64,000 bases of DNA, from assembly GCF_009068765.1 (NCBI RefSeq), contig NZ_CP035534.1, forward strand, positions 310,001 through 374,000. Direction: 5' to 3'. This document shows positions 16,493-25,090 of the stretch, piece after piece. A program made the translations under genes and the position numbers. Under the pieces are notes generated by a model. It was given only the letters and a program-made list of their open reading frames with translations. It had not been told where the DNA came from and did no database searches. The DNA is from Sulfurimonas hydrogeniphila (GTDB lineage: Bacteria > Campylobacterota > Campylobacteria > Campylobacterales > Sulfurimonadaceae). How positions within the stretch are numbered: the first letter of the stretch is position 1; every line of letters starts with the position of its first letter.

Positions 16493-16918
16493 TTATTGGC
16501 AGGTGCCGGTGATTGATATGTTTTGATCATGATACGAATAGGTTTGCATCTGTGTACTTAAGGTTTTGTTTTTAAAATAGTGACCGTTATGGGTATATTT
16601 TATGGTTACAATGACCTGACCAGGCAAGGTTGCATCGGCCGGAGTAGAAAAGCTTATGGTTGTTCCTTTTGGACACAGTCTGCTTCCTACTTCTGTATCG
16701 AGTGTTGCATTGAGAGTATTGCTTCTGAGATCCTGTTCGCTGTCAAGTACGGTAGAGGTCTGATTGGCTATGAGTTTGAGTTTGTAATCCTCTTGCATTA
16801 CACTCCAGTAGTCTGTCATCAGTGTTATGATAAATGCCAAAGTCGGCAGAACAACAAGCAGCATCGCCATGATTTGACCCATACCAAAGGCATTGCGAAA
16901 ATTGTGTTTAGTTTTCAT
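16493..16918 (-). CDS. TadE-like pseudopilin
   Basis: 141 aa. A short N-terminal leader ending in Gly (MKTKHNFRNAFG) is followed by a hydrophobic helix (MAMLLVVLPTLAFIITLMTDYW) and a soluble periplasmic domain with two Cys (LCPKGTTI and the C-terminal TGTCQ) that could form a disulfide. The plan and its place between cpaB and the secretin fit the TadE/TadG class. As in the pilin, the +5 Glu is missing. The start overlaps the cpaB end by 11 nt. Confidence 0.65.
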   Translation of the reverse strand: MKTKHNFRNAFGMGQIMAMLLVVLPTLAFIITLMTDYWSVMQEDYKLKLIANQTSTVLDSEQDLRSNTLNATLDTEVGSRLCPKGTTISFSTPADATLPGQVIVTIKYTHNGHYFKNKTLSTQMQTYSYHDQNISITGTCQ

Positions 16919-17804
16919 AGGATATTTTCACTCTTTGTACATGTTTTTTTCTCTGTTTTTTAAACATTTTTTTGTCTACAAGGAGAAGTTCTTTTTGTTT
17001 TTGCAGCTTGACGTTGATCTCTTTGGGTGTTTTTATCATCCATAACTGCCCTCCGTAGTTGTGAAGATTATAGACTCGCTTACTGTTAAGCGCCTGTGTT
17101 TTATAGTAATACGCCAAAAAGTTTTTAATCTCTTTTGGTGCCATTTGGAATATGACAGTATCTGCCTTGGTAAGCATTTGCTTTTCATTGTAGCTGAGAA
17201 GTTTTGTCTGTCTGTTCCCGTTGATGACAAAGGTATCTATCTTTACATGTAAAGCGACATATTTTGTATAAAAGAGATCTGGAGTTTTTTTGTTTGCAGA
17301 AGGAATGGCACAGGCTATATCTACAAAATCTCCCGAACGCAGAGATGTGTCCTGGTTTCTAAAAAGAGAGAGTGCGACTGAGAGTGTGTCTTTGGTGACC
17401 TGCTGTGGTGCTTCTGTCTTTTGAGGCTGTACCTGTTTTTCTTTTTTCTTTTGCTTTTTCGACTCTGCTTCCTGCTCGGTTTTTGGCGGTATCGCAACAA
17501 TCTTTTCAGGACGAATAGGCTCACCTTTGTAGATATCCACATTGGCATATCGGCCTATAATCTCCGCGTCTGTCAAAGGAGTAAAACTGATATAGCTTTT
17601 GGCAAGATGTGCTTTTTTAAGTGAATCTGCATTAATAACATCCCCTTTGTGTATGTTTTTTGCCGCAACAAAAACTTCAACTTCTGCTTCTTTGTGCTCT
17701 TTTGTCTTTCCCTGTTTGAGGTATAGAAGAAGTGCTACGGAGGAGCTAAAAAGCACCAGTCCGACCATTATTCCCATGATTATTCTTGTTTTTCTGTTTT
17801 TCAT
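16908..17804 (-). CDS. cpaB: Flp pilus assembly protein CpaB/RcpC
   Basis: 298 aa. N-terminal membrane anchor (about 8-27, IIMGIMVGLVLFSSSVALLLYL), then a SAF-like domain starting VFVAAKNIHKGDVINADSL (about 44-62) and continuing ITLTDAEIIGRYANVDIYKGEPI. A Lys/Glu/Gln-rich linker (~110-135) precedes a second domain with ALSLFRNQDTSLRSGDFVDI, typical of RcpC/CpaB. It is periplasmic and thought to act with the secretin. It lies 11 nt downstream of tadC. One TTACATGTAA palindrome lies within it at 17243. Confidence 0.85.
   Translation of the reverse strand: MKNRKTRIIMGIMVGLVLFSSSVALLLYLKQGKTKEHKEAEVEVFVAAKNIHKGDVINADSLKKAHLAKSYISFTPLTDAEIIGRYANVDIYKGEPIRPEKIVAIPPKTEQEAESKKQKKKEKQVQPQKTEAPQQVTKDTLSVALSLFRNQDTSLRSGDFVDIACAIPSANKKTPDLFYTKYVALHVKIDTFVINGNRQTKLLSYNEKQMLTKADTVIFQMAPKEIKNFLAYYYKTQALNSKRVYNLHNYGGQLWMIKTPKEINVKLQKQKELLLVDKKMFKKQRKKHVQRVKISYEN
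17243..17252. repeat. TTACATGTAA palindrome
   Basis: Exact copy inside cpaB, read there as Leu-His-Val-Lys; extended context CTTTACATGTAAAG. Confidence 0.85.
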
Positions 17805-17815
17805 ATTACTCCCTT

Positions 17816-18652
17816 TTAAAATCCCGGCATTAAGGCATCTGCTGCCATTGGAAATGCTATCATTGCGATGACTGCCGGTAAGATGAATATAAACATGACC
17901 AGCGTAATGCCTATATTCATCGTTGCGGCTTTTTTCTCTATGTTTAGCATTTCCATTGATTTAAGCTCCTGCGCCTGATTCTCAAATATAGATTTGACAC
18001 CGATTCCTGTTTCCTCGGAAAGTCGCATAAATCCGACAATAGTGGCAATTGCATCACTTCCTGTACGGTTGACAAGATTTGTAAACGCTACATCGCTTGA
18101 GTATGTTATAAACTCGTTTTTAAACTTTTTAGACTCACTTAAGAGGTCTGGACCTAAAACACTTGCACCTTCTGTTGTTACTTTGTCTATGGCATTGTTG
18201 AGTCCTCCGCCCCCTTCAAGAATGATAATCAGCAAATCTATAAAGATAGGCAAATCATTTTCTATTCTTTTGATTCTTGCCTTTATCTGTTCTTCAACAT
18301 ATATATAGGGCATAAATATTGCTATGGCAACACCTGACACAACTAAAAAAAGCTCAGTTAAAAAACTAAAATCCATAATAAAAATCAGCGATATCAAAGA
18401 GATGCCTGCCAAAATACTTGCAAATACTATTTCATTAAACTGTTTGCGTGTAAGTCCCGCTCTTTGAAGCTTTAATTTAAATTCTGCTTTTTTTGCACTG
18501 AAATTGTCAGTGATAATTATGTCATCTTCTTTGGCAAAAATAGCGCTTAAAAGTCTCCTGTGCTTATAATGTACATAAGCATACAAAGAGAGGAAAAAAG
18601 CGATAATGCCAAGAGAGATGAAAAGAGTAAGGTATGAAAACAGTTCTATCAT
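17816..18652 (-). CDS. tadC: Tad pilus inner-membrane protein TadC (GspF family)
   Basis: 278 aa with an N-terminal membrane helix, a second hydrophobic pair around 80-120 and a C-terminal helix pair. The GspF-type domain shows NDLPIFIDLLIIILEGGGGLNNAI (about 138-160) and FMRLSEETGIGVKSIFENQAQELK (~210-232), typical of TadC. With TadB it forms the membrane platform on which TadA drives pilus assembly. It overlaps tadB by 4 nt. Confidence 0.88.
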   Translation of the reverse strand: MIELFSYLTLFISLGIIAFFLSLYAYVHYKHRRLLSAIFAKEDDIIITDNFSAKKAEFKLKLQRAGLTRKQFNEIVFASILAGISLISLIFIMDFSFLTELFLVVSGVAIAIFMPYIYVEEQIKARIKRIENDLPIFIDLLIIILEGGGGLNNAIDKVTTEGASVLGPDLLSESKKFKNEFITYSSDVAFTNLVNRTGSDAIATIVGFMRLSEETGIGVKSIFENQAQELKSMEMLNIEKKAATMNIGITLVMFIFILPAVIAMIAFPMAADALMPGF

Positions 18653-19602
18653 TTGTGTACCCTTGTCAATACTTTATTGATCATTATGCCGGTAAATACC
18701 CAAAGAGCAATACCCAAAAGCTGAAATCTTCCGTATTGGGATTCCATAAAGTACTGATGCAGTTTCCCGTCAAAGTTCCCATTCAGCGAAAAGTATAAAA
18801 AGATGGTAATTAAAACAACGACATATGAGCCTACACTGCTTTCTCTTGTAACAACATCTACTTTTTCCTGCATTTTTTCTCTGTAGCTGATCGTTTTTTC
18901 AACCTTTTCCAAAGTATTTGAAAACTGTCCGCCGCTCGCGCGCCCTATTTTAATCGCCAAGGCAAAGATACGGAGTTCTTTGGAATGGATAAACTGGTTT
19001 AAATTGTTAAAAGCCTCCATCTCTCCGATAGTATTTTTTTCCTGGAAAAATTTTGCAAATATGTCACGAAAAAGCTTGGACCCTGAAACTGAAACTGACT
19101 TGCTGAGTGCCTGTTCAAACCCAATACCGTTTTTCATCATTTTTACAAGCACTGAAATTGCAACGGCAAGTGCTTTGTTGAATTTCTTTTTTCTGTTGTC
19201 TATAATGGCACGTAAAATCATGTAAAAGATGAACGAACCAAAGGGGATACCTATAAGATATCCGCTCCAGTGGCGTAGAAAAAGTGCAAAGAGAGATCCT
19301 GCCAGGAGAGAAAATGCGAAAAAAACAAGAACAAAAATGTAAGGAGAAAAATGAAATCCCGCCTGAAGCATCAGAGCGTTTATTTTGTTTTTCAGCGTGT
19401 TTTTGCTTTCTAAATGTTTTTCCCGTAAAATGTCATCTTCATCTACATCCACAAGTGATATGACATGCTTGATGTAATTAATGTGTTTTGTCCGTTTATA
19501 CTCTGCCAAGAGAATATAGCCAAGTGCAGTAGCACTGCTTGTAATGACAAAGATAAGTAATATGTCTATTTGTAATTCAGTCATTATTTTAGGTTCGGCC
19601 AT
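18649..19602 (-). CDS. tadB: Tad pilus inner-membrane protein TadB (GspF family)
   Basis: 317 aa. The GspF-type region shows ALAVAISVLVKMMKNGIGFEQALS (about 145-168), IGRASGGQFSNTLEKVEKTI (~218-237) and MQEKVDVVTRES. Membrane segments lie near the N-terminus, at about 90-130 and at the C-terminus. It is the partner of TadC. It overlaps tadA by 19 nt at the 5' end and tadC by 4 nt at the 3' end, indicating tight coupling. Confidence 0.88.
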   Translation of the reverse strand: MAEPKIMTELQIDILLIFVITSSATALGYILLAEYKRTKHINYIKHVISLVDVDEDDILREKHLESKNTLKNKINALMLQAGFHFSPYIFVLVFFAFSLLAGSLFALFLRHWSGYLIGIPFGSFIFYMILRAIIDNRKKKFNKALAVAISVLVKMMKNGIGFEQALSKSVSVSGSKLFRDIFAKFFQEKNTIGEMEAFNNLNQFIHSKELRIFALAIKIGRASGGQFSNTLEKVEKTISYREKMQEKVDVVTRESSVGSYVVVLITIFLYFSLNGNFDGKLHQYFMESQYGRFQLLGIALWVFTGIMINKVLTRVHK

Positions 19603-21149
19603 CTTTCTAATATGCTTTTGCTTGAGATATAGGAGGATTGTATAATCTCAGACATATAGTTTGTTTTCCATCCGCACATTCTTTTTGGATGAAACTCCTT
19701 AAGTTCGTTTGTAAGCATCTCTTTGCTGACAACATAATCATTGTCAAAGATACGGCTCTCCATCGTGACACCGTTTTGCAGCATTTTTAATATAGCACGC
19801 GAAGAACCTGAAATTGCTTTGAAATTTCCGCTTGAATCCATCGGATTGTCACTGTTGGCATTGCGTTGAAATTCAAACAGGTCCAGCATGGAAACGACAC
19901 CGTTTTCTTCTATGCGTCTTTCAGGTTCAGATATTTTGACGATGCGTCTTGTTCCGTCGGGAAAACGGACGATTTGTATTATCAAATCAACAGCAGAGAT
20001 AATTTGTGAGCGCACAAAGGTCATATTTGCCGTAGGACGTGCTTCTAGGAACATATTTTCAATTCTTACAATTGCCTCTTTTGTATCATCCGCATGAATT
20101 GTTGTCATAGAACCCGGATGTCCCGTGTTCATGGCATTGAGCATCGTGACAATTTCTGGACCTCTGCACTCCCCGACAATGATACGTCGTGGACTTGAAC
20201 GCAAAGCCGTACGTAACAGGCTCTCAATCGTGATCGCTCCTGCACCCTCTTCGTTTGGCGGACGTGCCTCAAAGGAGCGAATCGCATGGCAGGGCATTTG
20301 CGGTTTCATCTCTTTTGTATCTTCTATGGTGAGCAGCTGGTCGCCCTCGTCTATAAAACGGGTAATGGCATTTAAAAAAGTTGTTTTTCCGCTTGATGTA
20401 CCGCCGGAGACAACAATGTTAAGTTTGCCTCGTATGGCTTTTATGAGAAAATATGCCATTTTCAAATCAATCATATTTGAGTCTATCAAGGTTTCAAAAA
20501 GCAGAGGAATCTCGCGAAATTTTCTCACAGTGACATAGGAGCCGGGATTGCCGTCGCTGTCAAGGTTTGCAGAAACAGGCGGTATTTGTATCTCTATACG
20601 TGAGCCGTCGGGCAGTTTTGCAGAGGCAATAGGGTGTGACTCGTCGATTTTTCTGTTTGAAGCCATGAGCATTCTGTTAATAAAACGGCGCAAATCTTCT
20701 TCATTCCTGAATTTAAACGGTGTTGCTATAGTCTGGCCGTTGTAAATAACATCAATATAATCTTTTGTGTTGACTAAAATATCATTGAGCCCTTGCCCTG
20801 CAAGACGCATAATCGTTGAAATCGGACCGTAGTTGAGCAGATTGTCTATAACAAAGTCGGCTATTTCCGTTTTAAGGGCAGGTTTTGGCAAAGTAAACTC
20901 AGATATATGTTTGACGACAACTTCCCGTATCATTTTTTCTGTAAGTTTTCCGTTAATATTAAGTTTTTCGACAAAAGCATCATATATAGAACAGGCAAGC
21001 TGAAAATACTCTTCATTTCTGTAAATCAGCGGGAAACAAAACTCAGAACAGAGGTTCTCTTCAATATGTACAGTTGAGGCAGTACTCTTGACCTGTACAT
21101 TCTCTTCAGTGCTATTGTGCCGTTCTTTGATTTTTTCTTTTAGAGCCAT
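19584..21149 (-). CDS. tadA: Tad pilus assembly ATPase TadA/CpaF
   Basis: 521 aa secretion-type hexameric ATPase. Visible motifs are Walker A GGTSSGKTTFLNAI (about 249-262), the Asp box/Walker B region RRIIVGECRGPEIVTMLNAM (about 304-323) and the His box GHPGSMTTIHADD. An upstream segment, GSRIEIQIPPVS and SYVTVRKF, belongs to the N-terminal domain. It powers both extension and retraction in Tad systems. The start overlaps tadZ by 10 nt. Confidence 0.95.
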   Translation of the reverse strand: MALKEKIKERHNSTEENVQVKSTASTVHIEENLCSEFCFPLIYRNEEYFQLACSIYDAFVEKLNINGKLTEKMIREVVVKHISEFTLPKPALKTEIADFVIDNLLNYGPISTIMRLAGQGLNDILVNTKDYIDVIYNGQTIATPFKFRNEEDLRRFINRMLMASNRKIDESHPIASAKLPDGSRIEIQIPPVSANLDSDGNPGSYVTVRKFREIPLLFETLIDSNMIDLKMAYFLIKAIRGKLNIVVSGGTSSGKTTFLNAITRFIDEGDQLLTIEDTKEMKPQMPCHAIRSFEARPPNEEGAGAITIESLLRTALRSSPRRIIVGECRGPEIVTMLNAMNTGHPGSMTTIHADDTKEAIVRIENMFLEARPTANMTFVRSQIISAVDLIIQIVRFPDGTRRIVKISEPERRIEENGVVSMLDLFEFQRNANSDNPMDSSGNFKAISGSSRAILKMLQNGVTMESRIFDNDYVVSKEMLTNELKEFHPKRMCGWKTNYMSEIIQSSYISSKSILERWPNLK

Positions 21150-22333
21150 CGTTTCACCTTGGACCAGAAAGAGTGTTCGCCTTTGTGGGCATTTTCATAC
21201 AAAGAAGCATCATGAATAAAAAAGTTTTCTCCAAACTCTTTGAGCTTTAGCATAAAAGGCGAATCCGGGTATTCGTCGCAGACTAGTTGCGCTTCATTCC
21301 AGCACTCTCGTAAATGAACAGCATCATTCGGCAAGGCAAAAGCAATTTCAAAGTTGTGTTTTAGGCCTTTTGAGAGTATCTTTCTTGCCTCCTCCTGGGT
21401 AACACTTCCAAAAGAGTCGGAACGGTTGGCTATGATGTGTGTTTTGGAATACCATCCGCTTTTGTCAATGATATCTATATATGTTTTTAAAATAGACATG
21501 GAAGGAATGGAAAATTCGGTAATGACAAAAATATTGTCTGCGATCTCTTGAATATCTATCTCTAAATCGACATCTTCAAAAACCCCGACATCTATAATGA
21601 TAAAGTCAAATTTTTCTTTGATAAACATGATAAAGTTTAAAAACATCTGTATGTTTTCAGGTTTTTCCAGCTCTTCTCTGTCTGTATGTTTTTGCAAACC
21701 CGGCACAAAATAGAGGTTGTCATTCAGTTTTTCCAAACCGTTTTCAAAGAGTTCCTGCATATCCAGATTTTGCACACTAGATATGTCAACTATGGTTTTT
21801 TTAGGCTGCGGATAATTAAAAAACAGGTTAGAAACAGCTTTTGTGTAGGCAAAATCAAGATATAAAACATTTTTGTCTGGATGGTCCTGTGCCAGTGTTT
21901 TTGCAAGATTCATAGAAATTGTTGTTGTACCCACTCCACCGCTAATGCCTGTAAATACAGATATGTTACTGTTTCCGCGTCTTTGTTTTATAATGCTTTG
22001 CGACTTGATGATGAGGTTTGTGATAAGTCCCGAATCGGCTTCTTCTTCACTGAGATATACATCTACACCGATTTTTCCTGCCAGCAGAGAAAATTTTGTA
22101 TCATTCTTGCCTATAACGATCATATAAATATTATTGTTAAAATGGATATCTTTAATTTTTTCGATATCTTCAAGATTTTCAACTCTGTAAAGCAGTACCA
22201 CATCACGGTTTTTGCTAACAGCATAAAAACTGATAAAATCATTGATGGAGTTAAAGTTTTTGACATCGGTAAATTCGTCTTTTAGATCATTATAGCACTC
22301 TTTGTCGACCTTTGATACATAGGCTATTATCAT
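21140..22333 (-). CDS. tadZ: Pilus localisation ATPase TadZ/CpaE
   Basis: 397 aa. The N-terminal response-regulator-like domain (~1-115, with VIGKNDTKFSLLAGKIGVDVYLSE) precedes a MinD/ParA-type ATPase domain beginning NISVFTGISGGVGTTT. The P-loop lacks the usual lysines (KGGxGKT becomes SGGVGTTT); such atypical P-loops are known in TadZ/CpaE proteins. DFIIIDVGVFEDVD (~235-248) is the Walker B region. It shares one base with the upstream 626-aa protein gene and overlaps tadA by 10 nt. Confidence 0.85.
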   Translation of the reverse strand: MIIAYVSKVDKECYNDLKDEFTDVKNFNSINDFISFYAVSKNRDVVLLYRVENLEDIEKIKDIHFNNNIYMIVIGKNDTKFSLLAGKIGVDVYLSEEEADSGLITNLIIKSQSIIKQRRGNSNISVFTGISGGVGTTTISMNLAKTLAQDHPDKNVLYLDFAYTKAVSNLFFNYPQPKKTIVDISSVQNLDMQELFENGLEKLNDNLYFVPGLQKHTDREELEKPENIQMFLNFIMFIKEKFDFIIIDVGVFEDVDLEIDIQEIADNIFVITEFSIPSMSILKTYIDIIDKSGWYSKTHIIANRSDSFGSVTQEEARKILSKGLKHNFEIAFALPNDAVHLRECWNEAQLVCDEYPDSPFMLKLKEFGENFFIHDASLYENAHKGEHSFWSKVKRWL

Positions 22334-24213
22334 TAATGCATTCCTCCGTTTTGACTGTTACTGTTTTGGTTGTTGTTTTGATCATTTCTGTTCTGACTGC
22401 CTCGTGAGACTTTAATGATTTCAAACTCTGTTGTTGTTCCTGGAGTTGTTGCGTTAATATCTTCAATGTCTATTTTTTTCAGATGGAGAATAAGTCCTTT
22501 GTGTACTTTTTCTTTGTATTCGACAACGCTATAATCATTCTTGTCCAATAGATTGTCAAGTTGCGTATCATAATCGGCTCCATTGGAAGAGTGTCCCGAT
22601 AAAATACTCACAATATTTGTAAAGGTGTCAATTATTCTTCCAAACAAACCTTTCTTTTGTCTGCCTTGATTGCGCTTACACCAGTCCAGCCAATCTTCAG
22701 TAGATACGTGAATAGTATATTCTGTTTGTGTAGAATAATTAAACGGATTGAGATATAAACAATGGTCATGATACGTTTCGGATGTTCTTGAGAGTAGGTT
22801 ATAATCAGATACAGCCGAATCATCTGCACATCTCTTGCGTGTTTTCCCACCATCCAATGTTGTGTCCGTTGGAATTCCCTGTGTAAATGTCTGATATGAT
22901 GAACGCCAGCCAAAGATTCCTTTTTCATCTTTTACTGTACAAGACTGTACTTCCGTTCCATAAACACTTTCAATGCCTAAAAGTTTAAAATATTCAAAGC
23001 CTTTAACTATGCCGTTTTGTACCTGCATAAAAGTCAAAGGCATATGATTTGTAAAATCAAAGTTTACACTGACAGTTTCTGTGAGTGTTTTTGAGTTCTC
23101 TCCAAAGAAAAAGCGAAACATGGATTTTGCCATGAATATCATCGGTTTAAAAACTTCTCCGAGAATACTTACTCTTCCTGTTTGCGGATCAATTTTAGGC
23201 TGTACATAATTGGTATTGTCGAGTTTGCTTGCCAGTGTCAGCAGGGTTGTTTCTGTATCCTCTAAAACAGAGTCTGACTGTATGCTGGATTTGTTGGAAT
23301 TTTCACCCAGCAGACTGGCACCGTTTCCAAAAAAAGGCATCCATTGCGTCATCCCGAAAAAGTTTTGGAATTTACATGTCAGACTGTCCGGATTGAAGGT
23401 AAAAAAGATGCCGTCACAGCCTGTTGTATCATTTATCATTAGGGCATTATAATCAAGCAAAGAGGGCTGTTTTGTAGAAAAAGCCTGATTGATACTGTTC
23501 GTATCGATAGCAGATTCTTTTTTTATACGGTAGTCTTGTTGCAGACCAAAAATAATGTTTGCCATATATCGGTTTCTGGATTCTATTTCATTTTGCGTTA
23601 AAGCATCTACTATTGTTGTATCGTTTTGCGGAGAAAAATAAGTTTTGATCAGTTGTACCATATAACCAAAAAAAGTTCTTGGTTTTTCATTGTTATAATC
23701 ATTTGTATTGTCATCCTGGTAATATTTGCCGTCTCGAAAAACATCCAAAGCATAAAAAGCATCATCATGGTCAGGATCATAGTTTTGTGCGGAATCAAAA
23801 GGAATTCTATATTCACCAGTAGGCAAAATTTGTCCCATGGCATCTTTTTGCAGTTGGGGATTAGTTAAAGTTCCATCATTAATCAAAAACGGTTTTTGCC
23901 CTGAACAGCCTTCTTCCGGTAGCCCGCCGTCTTTACATGTAAAGACATTTTCTATTGTAAGTTTTACATTTGCGGCAGTTGCAATATTTGTAAAATTGGA
24001 CTGGTCCTGTGCGGCATCTGAAAATTTTCCCCAAAAATTGTTGATTTTAAAATTTTGCGTATTGATTTTGACATTCTGGTACATAATCTTGTCACCATAG
24101 TCATTTTGCACGTCCTCTTCTTCATACGGTGTCTGCAACGTCACATTTGTTGTTGTCTTTGCCGAGAGTACCAGCGTCAGTACAAACAGACTTACAAGTA
24201 TGATTTTTCTCAT
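22333..24213 (-). CDS. Unknown secreted 626-aa protein in the tad locus
   Basis: I do not recognise a family. The start at 24213 (MRKIILVSLFVLTLVLSAKT) follows AAGGGGAAAA and opens a signal peptide cut near residue 18; a longer frame from 24237 overlaps the preceding gene and is less likely. The mature protein is rich in Asn, Asp, Thr and Gln, with several Cys (TCKDGGLPEEGCSG, TTGCDG, SLTCKFQN, VQSCTVKDEKG, RKRCADD, HCLYLN, LDWCKRNQG) that could form disulfides. A hydrophobic stretch (FKPMIFMAKSMFRFFFG) lies mid-protein and the C-terminus is Asn/Gln-rich. Lying between the TadF-like gene and tadZ, it is probably an exported pilus component or adhesin; inference only. Confidence 0.7.
   Translation of the reverse strand: MRKIILVSLFVLTLVLSAKTTTNVTLQTPYEEEDVQNDYGDKIMYQNVKINTQNFKINNFWGKFSDAAQDQSNFTNIATAANVKLTIENVFTCKDGGLPEEGCSGQKPFLINDGTLTNPQLQKDAMGQILPTGEYRIPFDSAQNYDPDHDDAFYALDVFRDGKYYQDDNTNDYNNEKPRTFFGYMVQLIKTYFSPQNDTTIVDALTQNEIESRNRYMANIIFGLQQDYRIKKESAIDTNSINQAFSTKQPSLLDYNALMINDTTGCDGIFFTFNPDSLTCKFQNFFGMTQWMPFFGNGASLLGENSNKSSIQSDSVLEDTETTLLTLASKLDNTNYVQPKIDPQTGRVSILGEVFKPMIFMAKSMFRFFFGENSKTLTETVSVNFDFTNHMPLTFMQVQNGIVKGFEYFKLLGIESVYGTEVQSCTVKDEKGIFGWRSSYQTFTQGIPTDTTLDGGKTRKRCADDSAVSDYNLLSRTSETYHDHCLYLNPFNYSTQTEYTIHVSTEDWLDWCKRNQGRQKKGLFGRIIDTFTNIVSILSGHSSNGADYDTQLDNLLDKNDYSVVEYKEKVHKGLILHLKKIDIEDINATTPGTTTEFEIIKVSRGSQNRNDQNNNQNSNSQNGGMH
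23933..23942. repeat. TTACATGTAA palindrome
   Basis: Exact copy, read on the minus strand as Phe-Thr-Cys-Lys in the 626-aa protein; context CTTTACATGTAAAG. Confidence 0.85.
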
Positions 24214-24226
24214 TTTTTCCCCTTTT

Positions 24227-24502
24227 TTAGTTTTCATCTATGTTGTTTAACACCATAATATTATGAATGTATTGACTCACTTTTTCATTTAACTGCGCAT
24301 CGGTGAGACTTCTGTTTGCATCATAAAGCTCCTGCTTCTTTTGGCAGGCTGCAATAATTAGACGCTCCTGCGTATGCTGCAAATTTTCCAACTGGTTGAC
24401 TTTGTGGAGGTTGTCACTCTCACCGCCCATAAACCAGATAAACCAAAACAGCAGCATAATTGCCAGGAACAATGGTACCAGTGCTGCAGAACCTCTTCTC
24501 AT
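24227..24502 (-). CDS. Small TadE/TadF-like pseudopilin
   Basis: 91 aa from the ATG at 24502 (MRRGSAALVPLFLAIMLLFWF), coupled to the prepilin peptidase gene by an ATGA overlap; upstream in-frame starts would run through that gene and are rejected. It has a very short leader (MRRG), one membrane helix and a charged periplasmic tail (QLENLQHTQERLIIAACQKK...). The +5 residue after Gly4 is Val rather than Glu. Size and position fit a TadF-like minor pilin. Confidence 0.6.
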   Translation of the reverse strand: MRRGSAALVPLFLAIMLLFWFIWFMGGESDNLHKVNQLENLQHTQERLIIAACQKKQELYDANRSLTDAQLNEKVSQYIHNIMVLNNIDEN

Positions 24503-24903
24503 AATTTTCCTATTGTATAACTCAGTATTGCGGCAATGCTCATAGCCGGAGCAAAGCCATAGCTTTTCTTTTTCAGAGCAGCTAAAATCACAAGATGTAT
24601 CAGCCCTGAAAATATGATAAAATACCCAACCTGTGACAAACCTACAAAAAGGGCACAAAAGGCACCAAATCGTAAATCACCGCCGCCAAAAGCCATATTT
24701 AAAATAACAGGGATGATAAATATGACAAGTACAATTAAGACCGCATATAAATCATACACAGACAGGTCTGCATCCCACCATTTTAAAATAACCAACACTG
24801 CAAATGCCGGAAGTATAATTCTGTCCGGAATAACTCTTTTTTTACTGTCAATATAAGAGAGAACAGAAGCAATAACTATAAAATAAACAAATATAATCAT
24901 CAC
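24499..24903 (-). CDS. tadV: Prepilin peptidase TadV/CpaA (A24 family)
   Basis: 134 aa aspartic membrane peptidase that trims pilin leaders. The two catalytic Asp motifs are visible: SYIDSKKRVIPD (first Asp, about residues 16-27) and GGGDLRFGAF (GxGD type, about 73-82). Four or five membrane segments surround them, with no N-methyltransferase domain, as in Tad peptidases. It is the first gene of the tad locus. Its 187-bp upstream gap (24904-25090) holds repeated TGATATTT and TATCACAA elements resembling those at the pilin promoter, but no gene. Confidence 0.88.
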   Translation of the reverse strand: MMIIFVYFIVIASVLSYIDSKKRVIPDRIILPAFAVLVILKWWDADLSVYDLYAVLIVLVIFIIPVILNMAFGGGDLRFGAFCALFVGLSQVGYFIIFSGLIHLVILAALKKKSYGFAPAMSIAAILSYTIGKL

Positions 24904-25090
24904 ATTCCCTACACTCTTTTTTGATATTTTTGTGATATTTGAGCTATTGTATGGAAGAGAAGCTTAAATTAATTTGAAGTATGTGAAAAACAATGAATTT
25001 TAGTACAAAATAAGAAAAAATAATGATAATTGTTACTTTTCGAAGTAGTTTTTGTTTTTTTAAATATAAGTTTAGATTATGATGTTGATT

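Noticed and set aside
24503-24658. 52-residue N-terminal extension of the TadF-like protein
   Set aside because: It is an out-of-frame shadow of the prepilin peptidase gene; the ATG at 24502 overlaps its stop as ATGA.
25019-25036. Fur-box-like sequence TAATGATAATTGTTAC upstream of the tad locus
   Set aside because: Only a partial match to the 19-bp iron box, over 100 nt from the nearest start codon and next to no iron gene; expected by chance in AT-rich DNA.
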